In this document: positions 8,646 to 20,942 of the stretch, in pieces
How the letters are laid out: each line of letters opens with the position of its first letter
How positions within the stretch are numbered: the first letter of the stretch is position 1
Origin: an uncultured Raoultella sp.
Lineage (GTDB): Bacteria > Pseudomonadota > Gammaproteobacteria > Enterobacterales > Enterobacteriaceae
Direction of reading: 5' to 3'
NCBI GenBank assembly: GCA_900759445.1
Contig: CAAEVH010000055.1
Location: 62,001 to 126,000 of the forward strand
DNA: 64,000 nt
Made by a program: the position numbers and the translations under genes
The notes under the pieces: generated by a model
What the model was told of the DNA's origin: nothing
Databases searched by the model: none
Seen by the model: the letters and a program-made list of their open reading frames with translations, nothing else

Positions 8646-8981
8646 ATGGGACTCGTTATAAAAGCGGCGCTCGGTGCGCTGGTGGTGGTGTTAATTGGTG
8701 TGCTGGCGAAAACAAAGAACTACTATATTGCCGGATTAATTCCGTTGTTCCCGACCTTTGCGTTGATTGCCCACTATATCGTGGCCAGTGAACGTGGGAT
8801 CGAAGCGTTACGTACAACCATTGTCTTCAGCATGTGGTCGATTATTCCCTATTTTGTTTACCTCGTTTCGCTGTGGTATTTCACCGGATTTATGCGCTTA
8901 CCCGTTGCGCTCGGCGGTTCAGTGGTGTGCTGGGGCCTGAGCGCATGGTTGCTTATTTTTTGTTGGATTAAACTGCACTAA
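8646..8981 (+). CDS. ydgC: GlpM-family inner membrane protein YdgC
   Basis: A 111-residue inner-membrane protein of unknown role with four hydrophobic segments. It starts MGLVIKAALGALVVVLIGVLAKTK at the ATG 8646, with AGGCAGAG upstream; a GTG one codon earlier is in frame but less likely. The sequence is nearly identical to E. coli YdgC (GlpM family). It is divergent from rstA, and its last codon overlaps the convergent folM by 4 bases. Confidence 0.93.
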   Translation: MGLVIKAALGALVVVLIGVLAKTKNYYIAGLIPLFPTFALIAHYIVASERGIEALRTTIVFSMWSIIPYFVYLVSLWYFTGFMRLPVALGGSVVCWGLSAWLLIFCWIKLH

Positions 8982-9700
8982 CGCAGATGACGCCCGCCAT
9001 CAAGGGCAAAACTACGCCCGGTGACAAAACAGCTGGTCAACAGATAGTCAATTAAATCAATGACCTCTTTTTCACCCGGCGCTGTTTTCATCAGTGATTT
9101 GTTCAATGCCTGCTGACGATACTCTGCATCGTCACCCTCGTTAAACAGGATTAGCGAGGGGGCGATGGCGTTCACTTTTACTTCCGGTGCAAGTTTGCGC
9201 GCGAACGAGCGGGTCATGTTGTCCAGCGCCGCTTTGCTGGCTGCATAAGCAATGTGCTTATCGCTGCCACGCTCCACAACATAATCCGTAAAATGGATAA
9301 TATCGCTGGCCGCGTGTCCATGCCCGCGCAGCAATCCTTCCAGCGCGTGGTTGAGCAGGTAGGGGGTATTGACGTGAATCTGCATCATGGCTGACAGCAC
9401 TTCGGTTAACGGCGCACCGGGCTTTTCTGCAAGCCAGGCACTGGCATTATGCACAATACCGCGCAGGCCATCCGTCTGTGCTTTGACCTCATCCGCAAAG
9501 GCCAGTACGCCTTCATCGGTGGAAAAATCAGCCTGGATACACAGCGCCCCCGCATCTCGCAGGCCATCAATAGCCAGATAATGCGTGCGGTAGCTAACGA
9601 TAACTGGCTGTTTTTGATTAATAAAGTGCCATGCGACGGCGAGGCCGATACGTCGACCTCCTCCGGTGATAAGAATTGGCAAAGGGGGTTTTTTACCCAT
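8978..9700 (-). CDS. folM: Dihydromonapterin reductase FolM
   Basis: A short-chain dehydrogenase that makes tetrahydromonapterin with NADPH and has weak dihydrofolate reductase activity. The 240 residues from ATG 9700 (GGAGATTACG upstream) start MGKKPPLPILITGGGRRIG. TGGGRRIG is the dinucleotide loop, with an Arg typical of pterin reductases. The active-site pair is in YAASKAAL, and HNASAW replaces the usual NNAG, again as in pteridine reductases. It lies 37 bases downstream of ydgI on the same strand. Confidence 0.96.
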   Translation of the reverse strand: MGKKPPLPILITGGGRRIGLAVAWHFINQKQPVIVSYRTHYLAIDGLRDAGALCIQADFSTDEGVLAFADEVKAQTDGLRGIVHNASAWLAEKPGAPLTEVLSAMMQIHVNTPYLLNHALEGLLRGHGHAASDIIHFTDYVVERGSDKHIAYAASKAALDNMTRSFARKLAPEVKVNAIAPSLILFNEGDDAEYRQQALNKSLMKTAPGEKEVIDLIDYLLTSCFVTGRSFALDGGRHLR

Positions 9701-9736
9701 CGTAATCTCCATGTGTCGCGAACGATGGGGACAATG

Positions 9737-11119
9737 TTACCCCATCAACATCCAGGTCGCCGGAACAGCAGCAACAAGCAGCAGGCCGATCAGCGCCATT
9801 TCCTGGCGTTTTAATACGTTTTCATGCGCGTGTGTTTTACGGGCATAAAGGAAAACCAGCAGCCCTGGCGCATACAGCACCACAGACAGCAGCAGGTGCA
9901 TCGGACCTGACGCATACAATAACCATATGCCATAAATACTCGCTCCGATACCGACAGCCTTATGAATTGGACGAGTGGCAATTTTCAGCAGAAATGCGCC
10001 GACCAGTAAATAGGGCACCAGAATCATTTCTGAGGCGATGGTTAATAACGTATTGTAGTCGGAACCTGTGAGCCAGATCAGCACCAGGCAAATCTGTACG
10101 CAGATGTTGGTCAGCCACAGCGACGCCGATGGCGCGCCTTGCGCGTTCTGCCGCGCAAAAATGCGTGGAAACGCTTTGTGCGTGGAGGCGAGGAACGGCA
10201 CTTCCGCCGCCATAATCGTCCAGCTTAAATAAGCACCGCACACGGAGACAATCAGGCCTGCGGCAATAATAATTTCACCCCATGGCCCCATCATTTTCAC
10301 CATCAGACCGGCCATTGACGGGTTGCGGATCTCCGCCAGTTCGGGACGCGCGACAACGCCCAGAGACAGCAGGGTGACAAGCAGATAAACGCCCAGCGCG
10401 GCGAGTACCGCCAGCAGCGTAGCGCGTCCGACATCGCGTTTGTTTCTGGCACGAGCTGAAACCACCACCGCACCTTCCACACCGATGAAAACCCACAGGG
10501 TGATGAGCATGGTGTTTTTTACCTGCTCCCAGACGGGAACGCCCAACGCTACGCCGGTAAAATCGAGGGTAAAGGTGTCGAGCTTAAACAGCATAAACGC
10601 CAGCACGATAAACAGACCAAGCGGCAGTAATTTCGCCAGCGTCGCCACCAGGTTAATACTGGCTGCCGTTTGCACACCACGCAGCACCAGAAAATGGACC
10701 ACCCACAACAGCACCGATGCGCCAATAATCGACTGCCAGGTATTACCGTCGCCAAACAGACGTAACTCCGGCGTGTCGGTAAAGAAGCTGAGCGCAGAGA
10801 AAACAATCACCAGATACGAAACGTTAGCGATAACAGCACACAGCCAGTATCCCCACGCGGAGCAAAAGCCAATCAGCTCACCGAAACCTTCACGTGCATA
10901 GGTAAATATGCCGCCATCCAGTTCAGGACGGATACGCGTCAGAATCAGCATGGCAAAGGCGAGCAAAAGGATACCCGCACCGGTAATCGCCCAACCAATC
11001 AGTAATGCAGCCGGGCTTGCTACCGCCGCCATATTTTGTGGCAGGCTGAAAACACCAGCGCCGAGCATTGAGCTTAAAACCAGCGCGGTGAGTGCGCTCA
11101 GACCCAATTTCTTTTCCAT
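9737..11119 (-). CDS. ydgI: APC-family amino acid antiporter YdgI
   Basis: A 460-residue, about 12-helix inner-membrane transporter of the basic amino acid/polyamine antiporter group (ArcD/YdgI type), probably an arginine:ornithine antiporter by family. The helix-1 motif SMLGAGVFSLPQN and the segment TLWVFIGVEGAVVVSARARNK are diagnostic. It is nearly identical to E. coli YdgI along its length. Transport has not been shown here; the substrate is inferred from the family. Confidence 0.92.
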   Translation of the reverse strand: MEKKLGLSALTALVLSSMLGAGVFSLPQNMAAVASPAALLIGWAITGAGILLLAFAMLILTRIRPELDGGIFTYAREGFGELIGFCSAWGYWLCAVIANVSYLVIVFSALSFFTDTPELRLFGDGNTWQSIIGASVLLWVVHFLVLRGVQTAASINLVATLAKLLPLGLFIVLAFMLFKLDTFTLDFTGVALGVPVWEQVKNTMLITLWVFIGVEGAVVVSARARNKRDVGRATLLAVLAALGVYLLVTLLSLGVVARPELAEIRNPSMAGLMVKMMGPWGEIIIAAGLIVSVCGAYLSWTIMAAEVPFLASTHKAFPRIFARQNAQGAPSASLWLTNICVQICLVLIWLTGSDYNTLLTIASEMILVPYLLVGAFLLKIATRPIHKAVGIGASIYGIWLLYASGPMHLLLSVVLYAPGLLVFLYARKTHAHENVLKRQEMALIGLLLVAAVPATWMLMG

Positions 11120-11320
11120 TTGTATCCAGTGACAAAAACGAGAGTGAGAGAATAATTATTTTGGCAAACCGCATAAAAATGGTGAAAGCCACTAAGGCGC
11201 GGGATTTTACGGAGAGAAGAGAACGCATGCAATGGGGATAGAGAGATTTGTGACTAATAGTGTGAAAAGTAGTCTTAATACTGCTGTTTTTGTTTCGCCC
11301 GAGGGGAGGATGGCGGGAAA

Positions 11321-11352
11321 TTATCAGGTCTACAAGGCTGTAGACCTGATAA
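11321..11352 (-). terminator. Long hairpin after ydgH
   Basis: TTATCAGGTCTACA (11321-11334) pairs with TGTAGACCTGATAA (11339-11352), a 14-pair stem with the tetraloop AGGC, ending 11 bases after the ydgH stop. The T tract is short (ATAATTTCC on the minus strand). Confidence 0.75.
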
Positions 11353-11363
11353 GGTATTGAGTA

Positions 11364-12308
11364 TTACTTATACAGGTCAGCGCTGATGGTCATGTTATTA
11401 CCACGTTCAGACCACTGGCGGGTGATGTGATAATACTTAGCGCCTTTCTTCGCTGCGCGTTTGGCAACCTGGTAAGAGATTTCAGTCATGTTGCCATAGT
11501 TACCGGTGAACTTGATGCTGTCGAACGGCACCATCATAGCGGCGGTTGCTTTGTTCAGTTCTTCAACTTTGGTTCCATCCGGCAGCGTGACAGTGTAACG
11601 CCCACCTTTGGTGGATTGCGTTTCGAAGAAACGACCGACTTCAGCGCTCGGAGACGCGGTAGTCGCAACGCCTGGGATCTCAACTTTCTTCGCGGCTTCG
11701 CCACCGGCGGCTAATGCGGCACGTCCGGCATCTGAATCTGCTGGGATCGCATCAGGGCTTTGTACTACGCGTTTTTTCGCATCAGCTTTATAGATGAATG
11801 CGGTAATACGCTGGTTGCCGCCCTGGTTGGCATCGACCTGGCGCACGATGTAGAAGGAGTAAGCGCCTTTCTCTTTCGCTGCTTTGGTGATGGCATCGTT
11901 CACTTCAGGCTGGCTGCGGTAGAAGCCCTGCACCGTAACGGTATCGAATGGTTCTATCAGAACGGCCTGATCTTTCGGTAATTCCATCACGCCGTTAATG
12001 ACACGGTTTTTGGACGCTTCCGCTTTTTCAGCATCGGCTTTATAGATGTCGGCTACAACGCGCCAGTTACCGCCGCTGCCAAAATCTGAGGTATCAACAA
12101 CATAAAAGGAGGCTGCACCGTCTTTATCTGCACGGCGTGATACGGCGGTCACCGCGTCACCGATAGCATTAAAACGACCGGTAACCACAATGCGGTCATA
12201 GGGTTTCAGGGCAGCCGCTTGCTCCGGCGTCAATTCTGTCGCTGCATTTACAGAAAAAGCAGTCGCAGAAATAAGTGCGGACGCCAGGAGAGTGTTCTTA
12301 AGCTTCAT
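11364..12308 (-). CDS. ydgH: Periplasmic DUF1471 protein YdgH
   Basis: A 314-residue exported protein. The signal peptide (residues 1-22) ends in SVNAATEL. Three copies of the YdgH/BhsA/McbA (DUF1471) domain follow, each built around VTGRF/VQGFY/FTGNY strands and a conserved AxxKGAxYYxIxR-type segment (ADKDGAASFYVV, AKEKGAYSFYIVR, AKKGAKYYHITR). Each domain starts near residues 35, 130 and 245. The family includes stress-linked and envelope proteins; the molecular role is not established. Transcribed divergently from pntA. Confidence 0.94.
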   Translation of the reverse strand: MKLKNTLLASALISATAFSVNAATELTPEQAAALKPYDRIVVTGRFNAIGDAVTAVSRRADKDGAASFYVVDTSDFGSGGNWRVVADIYKADAEKAEASKNRVINGVMELPKDQAVLIEPFDTVTVQGFYRSQPEVNDAITKAAKEKGAYSFYIVRQVDANQGGNQRITAFIYKADAKKRVVQSPDAIPADSDAGRAALAAGGEAAKKVEIPGVATTASPSAEVGRFFETQSTKGGRYTVTLPDGTKVEELNKATAAMMVPFDSIKFTGNYGNMTEISYQVAKRAAKKGAKYYHITRQWSERGNNMTISADLYK

Positions 12309-14363
<2,055 letters not shown>

Positions 14364-14370
14364 GGGGTAA

Positions 14371-15762
<1,392 letters not shown>

Positions 15763-15780
15763 TCGTCAGCGCAAACCAAG

Positions 15781-15806
15781 ACGGCCTCTGCGGAGGCCGT
15801 TTTTTT
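15781..15806 (+). terminator. Rho-independent terminator of pntAB
   Basis: ACGGCCTC/GAGGCCGT forms an 8-pair stem around TGCG and runs into seven T residues, 18 bases after the pntB stop. Confidence 0.93.
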
Positions 15807-15921
15807 AATACTCCGCTATTCATGATTACCACTCATAAACCCATACGTTTTTAACCGTCTAATCACCGTAAAACGCCGTGTATATACTGCTTCCTGACTT
15901 TTTAGAACATAACAGGGCGCT

Positions 15922-17118
15922 ATGCGTACACGTAAACATGCCTCGTCGGCGGCTATAGCAAGCCAGACTGGTCTTACTTTTATTCTGATCCTCAGTGGCC
16001 TGATGGCCTTTGCCTCGCTTTCCACCGACATTTATCTTCCGGCAATGCCGACAATGGCAGAGGATTTGCATGGCAATGTAGAACTGACGATCACCGGTTT
16101 TTTGGTAGGTTTCGCCATTGCGCAATTGATTTGGGGGCCGATAAGCGATCATCTGGGACGGCGTAAACCGCTGTTAATTGGCATGGTGCTTTTTATCATC
16201 GGCTCCGCAGGATGTGCGATGTCCACGAGTATTACGCAAATTGTTTTCTGGCGAGTTTTTCAGGCGCTTGGAGCCTGTACCGGACCTATGCTGGCGCGGG
16301 CGATGATCCGCGATCTCTTTGCACGTACTCGCGCGGCGCAAATGCTTTCAACTCTGGTGCTGGTCATGGCGATTGCGCCAATAGCAGGACCGTTGATTGG
16401 CGGACAAATTATTCGCCTGAGCACCTGGCACTCTGTTTTTTGGCTGCTGGCGGTGATAGGAGCGCTGATGTTTATCTCCTTAAACTGGCTGCCGGAAACA
16501 TTGCCGGAAGAGAAACGGGTGAAAGCTTCTTTAGCTGGCGCATTTCGTAATTATCGTTCGCTATTCGCCAATGGACGTTTTATGCGCTACACCCTGAGCC
16601 TGACGTGTTATTACGTTGCCGCGTATGCGTTTATTACCGGTTCGCCGTTTGTTTATATTAGCTATTATCATGTTGAACCACAGCATTACGGCTGGCTGTT
16701 TGCGCTCAATATTGTCGGAGTCATGGTCATGAGCGTAGTAAACCGTCGTCTGGTGCAACGGCATTCTCTGGAGCAACTGCTAAAGTATGCGACGATGCTG
16801 GCGGCGCTGGCTGCAGTGGCGCTTGCGGTGCTGGTTAAGCTGGAGTCAGGTGGCGTTGAAGCCATTATCATCACCGTTTTTCTGTTTTTCTCAATGAATG
16901 GCATTATTGCTGCTACTTCAACCGCTGCTGCGCTGGACGCAGTACCGAGCATCGCCGGTTCAGCCTCCGCGCTGATTGGCGCGTTACAATACGGTAGCGG
17001 CATTATCTCGTCATTGCTGCTGGCCGCCTTCAGCGACGGAACACCATGGACTATGGCCTGGATAATTGCGTTATTTACGTTGTGTAGCGCCGTTCTGGCG
17101 CTACGTGCTACGCGCTAA
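15922..17118 (+). CDS. Bcr/CflA-family MFS exporter
   Basis: A 398-residue, 12-helix major facilitator of the drug:H+ antiporter 12-helix group. The early motif LSTDIYLPAMPTMAEDL (near residues 35-50) is the Bcr/CflA hallmark. Motif A is GPISDHLGRRKPLLIG, and the antiporter motif C region reads LVLVMAIAPIAGPLIGGQI. It is a probable small-molecule or drug exporter of unknown substrate. It lies between pntB and tqsA, where E. coli K-12 has no gene as far as I recall, so it is an accessory gene relative to K-12. The ribosome site is weak. Confidence 0.85.
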   Translation: MRTRKHASSAAIASQTGLTFILILSGLMAFASLSTDIYLPAMPTMAEDLHGNVELTITGFLVGFAIAQLIWGPISDHLGRRKPLLIGMVLFIIGSAGCAMSTSITQIVFWRVFQALGACTGPMLARAMIRDLFARTRAAQMLSTLVLVMAIAPIAGPLIGGQIIRLSTWHSVFWLLAVIGALMFISLNWLPETLPEEKRVKASLAGAFRNYRSLFANGRFMRYTLSLTCYYVAAYAFITGSPFVYISYYHVEPQHYGWLFALNIVGVMVMSVVNRRLVQRHSLEQLLKYATMLAALAAVALAVLVKLESGGVEAIIITVFLFFSMNGIIAATSTAAALDAVPSIAGSASALIGALQYGSGIISSLLLAAFSDGTPWTMAWIIALFTLCSAVLALRATR

Positions 17119-17150
17119 ACGATAAAAATGCCCGCAATGGCGGGGCGAAT

Positions 17151-18185
17151 TCACTCTTTATTGAGATCGCTCAGCAACACGGCAATGCTTTGACCGCCGT
17201 TGGTTTGCTCAAGCGCGATTTTCACGATGATGGTCAGCGGCACAGAAAGCAGCATCCCGACAGGCCCCAGTAACCAGCCCCAGAAGATTAACGACAGAAA
17301 CACCACCAGCGTAGACAACCCAAGTCCACGCCCCATGATCCGCGGTTCGAGGATATTCCCGAACACCAGGTTAATGACCAGATAACCTGCGAAAACCACC
17401 AGGGCGTCATAAAGGCCGCTAAATACCAGCACCTGAGCAATAGGGGGAATGGCGGCCAGCACCGAACCGATATTAGGAATATAGTTGAGCGCAAAGGCCA
17501 GCAGTCCCCAGACAAAAGCGAAACGCACGTCGAGTGCGGCGAGCATGCCCCAGGCCACCAACCCGGTCACAATGCTGATCGCCGTTTTGAGCACCAGATA
17601 GTGGGAAACGCTGTCTATGGCGCGTTGAATCGCCGCCATTCCCTCAATGGGACGACTCATCATTTGTTTGAGTTTGTTGGGTAACTGCGGTACTTCCAGC
17701 AGCATAAAAACCACCGTCAACAGCAGTAAAAATATCGATGACATGGCATTAGACAACTGCGCCAGTAAATTGGTCACCAGCGTCATTGCCGCGTTCGGGT
17801 CGATATATTTGACGAGTTCATCTACGGAAACGCCGATCCCTGCGCGCTGTAACCACGGCTCAAGGTTTTTGAGTGGGATAACCAGTGAAGAGCGATACTG
17901 CGGCAGCGTTCGCGCAAGCTCGTTTAAGGATGTACCTAAATACGCTAATAGCAACACCATTAGCATCACAATAATAACAATGAGCAATGATACCGCTATT
18001 ACGCGCGGTATGCGAAGTTTGACCATCCGCTGCACCACGGGGTTAAGCACGACGGCAATAAATAACGCCAGAATAAATGGGACGATGATATCTGCGGCAA
18101 CGCGGATGCCGCTCAGGATGATAACCAGCATGCCCAGCATAATGACTATTTTTAGGCCGTTAAGCGTGATGATCGGTTTCGCCAT
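17151..18185 (-). CDS. tqsA: AI-2E-family transporter TqsA
   Basis: A 344-residue inner-membrane protein reported in E. coli to export the quorum signal AI-2. The start at 18185 (AGGAATACAC before ATG) gives [19 protein letters not shown], as in E. coli; the frame is open 25 codons further. Two N-terminal helices, a cytoplasmic segment with [20 protein letters not shown], then a C-terminal helix block with [15 protein letters not shown] and [15 protein letters not shown] are typical of the family. Confidence 0.95.
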   Translation of the reverse strand: MAKPIITLNGLKIVIMLGMLVIILSGIRVAADIIVPFILALFIAVVLNPVVQRMVKLRIPRVIAVSLLIVIIVMLMVLLLAYLGTSLNELARTLPQYRSSLVIPLKNLEPWLQRAGIGVSVDELVKYIDPNAAMTLVTNLLAQLSNAMSSIFLLLLTVVFMLLEVPQLPNKLKQMMSRPIEGMAAIQRAIDSVSHYLVLKTAISIVTGLVAWGMLAALDVRFAFVWGLLAFALNYIPNIGSVLAAIPPIAQVLVFSGLYDALVVFAGYLVINLVFGNILEPRIMGRGLGLSTLVVFLSLIFWGWLLGPVGMLLSVPLTIIVKIALEQTNGGQSIAVLLSDLNKE

Positions 18186-18392
18186 GTGTATTCCTGCATT
18201 TTTCATTTTTGAATCTGAATAATAATGTGATTTGCGTCGAGCCGTTATAACAAAAATCAAATGGGGCAGGTAAAGAAGTGAAAAGACTTTGAGTTCGCAT
18301 TGAAGCTATGGTACAAATCATCTGTGTTTAACTACCGAGGACAATTATCATCCGCGATGATGAGAAGCAACACTGCGGATAATTGTAATATT

Positions 18393-18494
18393 ATGGACAA
18401 TATGTTCAGGATGTTTTTGCGTTTACCTTCACTTCTTCGTACCTCCTCCACTTTCTTGCTTGCGGGTGAGCAACACTGGCGCAACGCGCTTTAG
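18393..18494 (+). CDS. mdtU: Candidate leader peptide of mdtJI (MdtU-like)
   Basis: An ORF of 33 codons, beginning MDNMFRMFLRLPSLLRTSST, ends 110 bases before mdtJ. E. coli mdtJI is reported to be preceded by a translated leader of about this size (mdtU) needed for spermidine-dependent expression. Position, length and the Arg/Leu-rich composition fit. I could not align it to E. coli MdtU, and no clear Shine-Dalgarno precedes the ATG. The same frame is open from 18300, so the start is uncertain. Confidence 0.5.
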   Translation: MDNMFRMFLRLPSLLRTSSTFLLAGEQHWRNAL

Positions 18495-18604
18495 TCCCTT
18501 CTTCTGCCTGAGCTGGCGCTGTGCGCTGAGCTAACTAATTTTATTTTTTGGTTTACTGCATGCAGTAGGCCCAAAGGACTATATTCTCAAGCAGGAGAAG
18601 CATT

Positions 18605-18967
18605 ATGTTTTACTGGATATTATTAGGTCTGGCCATCGCGGCTGAAATTACTGGTACGCTGTCAATGAAATGGGCAAGCGTCGGCCATGGTAATTCGGGC
18701 TTTATTTTAATGCTGGTAATGATTGCCTTATCGTATATTTTTCTCAGTTTTGCCGTTAAAAAAATTGCCCTTGGTGTGGCCTATGCCTTATGGGAAGGTA
18801 TCGGTATTTTATTTATTACGCTGTTCAGCGTGCTGTTATTTGACGAAACCTTGTCCACGATGAAGGTGGCTGGACTGGTCTCGCTGGTGTTAGGTATTGT
18901 GCTGATTAAATCCGGTACACGAAAACCGACAAAGGCGGGCAGAGAGGTGAGCCATGCAGCAGTTTGA
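18605..18967 (+). CDS. mdtJ: Spermidine exporter subunit MdtJ
   Basis: A 120-residue, four-helix small multidrug resistance protein. With MdtI it forms a hetero-oligomer that exports spermidine. The catalytic Glu lies in [13 protein letters not shown], and [12 protein letters not shown] is the family motif. Ribosome site AGGAGAAGC. The C-terminal end overlaps mdtI by 14 bases, as expected for co-translated subunits. Upstream leader ORF and the nearby speG suggest a polyamine theme. Confidence 0.97.
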   Translation: MFYWILLGLAIAAEITGTLSMKWASVGHGNSGFILMLVMIALSYIFLSFAVKKIALGVAYALWEGIGILFITLFSVLLFDETLSTMKVAGLVSLVLGIVLIKSGTRKPTKAGREVSHAAV

Positions 18968-19283
18968 GTGGGTTCACGGCGCATGGCTTGGCATAGCCAT
19001 TGTGCTCGAAATCGTCGCTAACGTCTTTTTGAAATTTTCTGATGGGTTTCGCCGCAAGACTTATGGCGTGCTGTCGCTGGCAGCCGTGTTAGCGGCCTTT
19101 AGCGCGCTGTCCCAGGCGGTAAAAGGTATCGACCTTTCTGTTGCCTACGCCTTGTGGGGCGGCTTTGGGATTGCTGCGACGTTAGCGGCAGGTTGGGTAT
19201 TGTTTGGTCAGCGCCTGAATCATAAAGGCTGGATCGGTTTGGCGCTGCTGCTTGCCGGAATGGTGATGATTAAACTTGCCTGA
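18954..19283 (+). CDS. mdtI: Spermidine exporter subunit MdtI
   Basis: A 109-residue SMR protein, partner of MdtJ. Four helices, with the catalytic Glu in [19 protein letters not shown] and the motif [15 protein letters not shown]. It overlaps the end of mdtJ by 14 bases. A 9-pair hairpin (19291-19312) follows but lacks a T tract on either strand. Confidence 0.97.
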   Translation: MQQFEWVHGAWLGIAIVLEIVANVFLKFSDGFRRKTYGVLSLAAVLAAFSALSQAVKGIDLSVAYALWGGFGIAATLAAGWVLFGQRLNHKGWIGLALLLAGMVMIKLA

Positions 19284-19317
19284 TCTCAGTGCTGCCCGTT
19301 ACTACGGGCAGCATAGG

Positions 19318-20139
19318 TTATTCCTTAGCCAACTCATCCAGCTTATCGCGAAAACCGGTCACGGATATGGCGCGATTATCGGCCCGCCAGCGATCTTTCG
19401 CCGCCGGAGCGGAGCTTTGTACGCCAATCAACTGCCAGCCAGTATCTGTCTTCAACATCAATGGTGAACCGCTGTCGCCCGGGAGTGTGTCGCACTGGTG
19501 CGACAAAACGGTATTCTGCGCCCAACCGGTCACCACGCAATCCTGATGCGTGTACAAGTCATCGAGATGATCTTCCGGGTAACCCGACTGCGTAACTTTA
19601 CGATCTGCGGTTTTCAGCGCCGCGGTTAATGCCGCTTTATCACCTTCAAATAATGGCAGCGGTGTGATGCCAGAAGGTGGGTAACGCAGCACCACCAGAC
19701 CAAAATCCCACGGGGCCGCGGAAGGCGGCACAATCCAGCCATCGCCATCGGCTTTTAAACGTTTTCCGAGCGAGGGATCTACCCGTCCTTCAATGCCGTG
19801 GATCTCGTAGCGCCAGACACCCTTTTTCGACACGAAGCGTAATGCCACGGCTTTATCCGGCTTGCCTTTCGGGGGGGTGAGTAAGCAGTGTCCGGCAGTC
19901 AGTGCCAGTCGTGGTGAAATGAGCGTGGCAGTACACAGGTTACCGCTGGCGGTTTCCAGTTGCCCGATAGCGTCCCATGGAGATTGCGTTGGGTCAGTCA
20001 CTTTTATGCGATCGTCATGACCAAAAAACAGCGTTTTTACGTTTTCTGCTTCAGCGCTGGCCGTTGCAGGCTGGTCCGCATGCGCAACGACAGGAAGTAA
20101 ACAAATTGAACCCAGTAACACAGCAATGGTTTTATGCAT
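19318..20139 (-). CDS. ydgD: Trypsin-like periplasmic serine protease YdgD
   Basis: A 273-residue exported protein with a signal peptide cleaved near HADQP (residue 21-22). The trypsin-like catalytic triad is visible: His in LTAGHCLL, Asp in [10 protein letters not shown], and Ser in [13 protein letters not shown]. Cys pairs suggest disulfides. Substrate and role are not known. It is downstream of ydgU and asr on the same strand and convergent with mdtI. Confidence 0.93.
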   Translation of the reverse strand: MHKTIAVLLGSICLLPVVAHADQPATASAEAENVKTLFFGHDDRIKVTDPTQSPWDAIGQLETASGNLCTATLISPRLALTAGHCLLTPPKGKPDKAVALRFVSKKGVWRYEIHGIEGRVDPSLGKRLKADGDGWIVPPSAAPWDFGLVVLRYPPSGITPLPLFEGDKAALTAALKTADRKVTQSGYPEDHLDDLYTHQDCVVTGWAQNTVLSHQCDTLPGDSGSPLMLKTDTGWQLIGVQSSAPAAKDRWRADNRAISVTGFRDKLDELAKE

Positions 20140-20239
20140 ATCACACTCTGGTGGGGAATTATGATTTTTAACAGCAAACCCTCAGTTAATACTATAGACG
20201 GGACGGCGGGAAAGTGGGAGCAAAATCAGATAACTACAC

Positions 20240-20323
20240 TCAGGATAGATAAAAATGCATGGCAATGAGGGCGCAAATTATCAGGGTAATAAGAATGAAC
20301 TCAAAGCGATAATGTGACACCAT
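20240..20323 (-). CDS. ydgU: Small membrane protein YdgU
   Basis: A 27-residue ORF begins MVSHYRFEFILITLIICALI and ends FYLS, preceded by GGAGGGTAAA. It is a single hydrophobic helix. The YRFEFILI start and FYLS end match E. coli YdgU, which occupies the same slot between asr and ydgD. It is probably an acid-induced small protein co-transcribed with asr; function unknown. Confidence 0.9.
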   Translation of the reverse strand: MVSHYRFEFILITLIICALIAMHFYLS

Positions 20324-20409
20324 TTTACCCTCCAAAAGGCGGCGCTAAATCAGGTTGATTTAGCGCCGTATGCTATGGCGTGGGGGACGCCATAGTAACT
20401 ACAAATGTG

Positions 20410-20805
20410 TTATGCAGCTGGTTGAGCAGCGGGTTTAGCGGTGTCGTGTTTTACGGCTTTTTTGGTGTGTTTTTTTGCTGCCTGAGCTTTCTGCTCTGGT
20501 GCTTTTTGTTCTGCAGCGGGTTTGGTCGCTGCTTTTTTGGTGTGTTTCTTAGCTGCCTGTGCTTTCTGCTCTGGCGCTTTCTGTTCTACAGCCGGTTTTG
20601 TGGTGGATTTTTTAGCGTGTTTCTTGGCAGCCTGCGCTTTCTGCGGCGCTGCTTTGTGCTGTTTTTTATGATGAGTGGTTTTTGCCGGAGCTGCTTTGGT
20701 GGTTGCAGCAGCAGCCGGAGCGGTGGTAGCAGTTGTTTCAGCAGCAAATGCAGCAGAAGACAGACCCATAGCAGCGGCAACAACCAGAGCTAATACTTTT
20801 TTCAT
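20410..20805 (-). CDS. asr: Acid-shock protein Asr
   Basis: Asr is a basic periplasmic protein induced at low external pH under RstAB/PhoB-linked control. Start at 20805 ([21 protein letters not shown], with GAGGGT upstream); the signal peptide is cleaved after AAFA. The mature part is Lys/Ala/Gln-rich with three copies of a 25-residue unit of the form [25 protein letters not shown]. At 131 residues it is longer than the E. coli protein (about 102) because of the extra repeat. A 137-codon frame on the opposite strand is a low-complexity shadow. Confidence 0.95.
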   Translation of the reverse strand: MKKVLALVVAAAMGLSSAAFAAETTATTAPAAAATTKAAPAKTTHHKKQHKAAPQKAQAAKKHAKKSTTKPAVEQKAPEQKAQAAKKHTKKAATKPAAEQKAPEQKAQAAKKHTKKAVKHDTAKPAAQPAA

Positions 20806-20860
20806 TCTCATACCCTCGATTTGGTTTTTCATTCAACCCCACTGCGGGGCCGTTGAAATA

Positions 20861-20934
20861 ACTATATCGCTGTAATCACAGGGCTTCCGTGAGTCATTGG
20901 TTTCGGCGTGTAACGATATGTACAATGACTCACG
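20861..20934 (-). promoter_or_regulatory. asr promoter with RstA box inside an inverted repeat
   Basis: On the minus strand TACATATCGTTACA (20909-20922) matches the RstA consensus TACATNTNGTTACA at every fixed position. It lies inside a 12-base perfect inverted repeat (CGTGAGTCATTG at 20888-20899 and CAATGACTCACG at 20923-20934). A -10, TATAGT, is at 20861-20866, putting the box near -61 from the inferred start. No good -35 is present, fitting an activator-dependent promoter. The hairpin could also end the M32 peptidase transcript. Confidence 0.8.
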
Positions 20935-20942
20935 GTATGAGA

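Noticed and set aside
17647..18222. 191-codon plus-strand ORF
   Set aside because: Antisense shadow of tqsA; Ser/Thr/Ile-rich low-complexity composition typical of the reverse of hydrophobic codons.
19291..19312. Intrinsic terminator between mdtI and ydgD
   Set aside because: The hairpin is good (9 pairs) but there is no T tract on either strand, so it is mentioned only under mdtI.
20380..20793. 137-codon plus-strand ORF rich in Cys, Phe and Gly
   Set aside because: Reverse-strand reading of the repetitive asr gene; composition reflects the Lys/Ala repeats.
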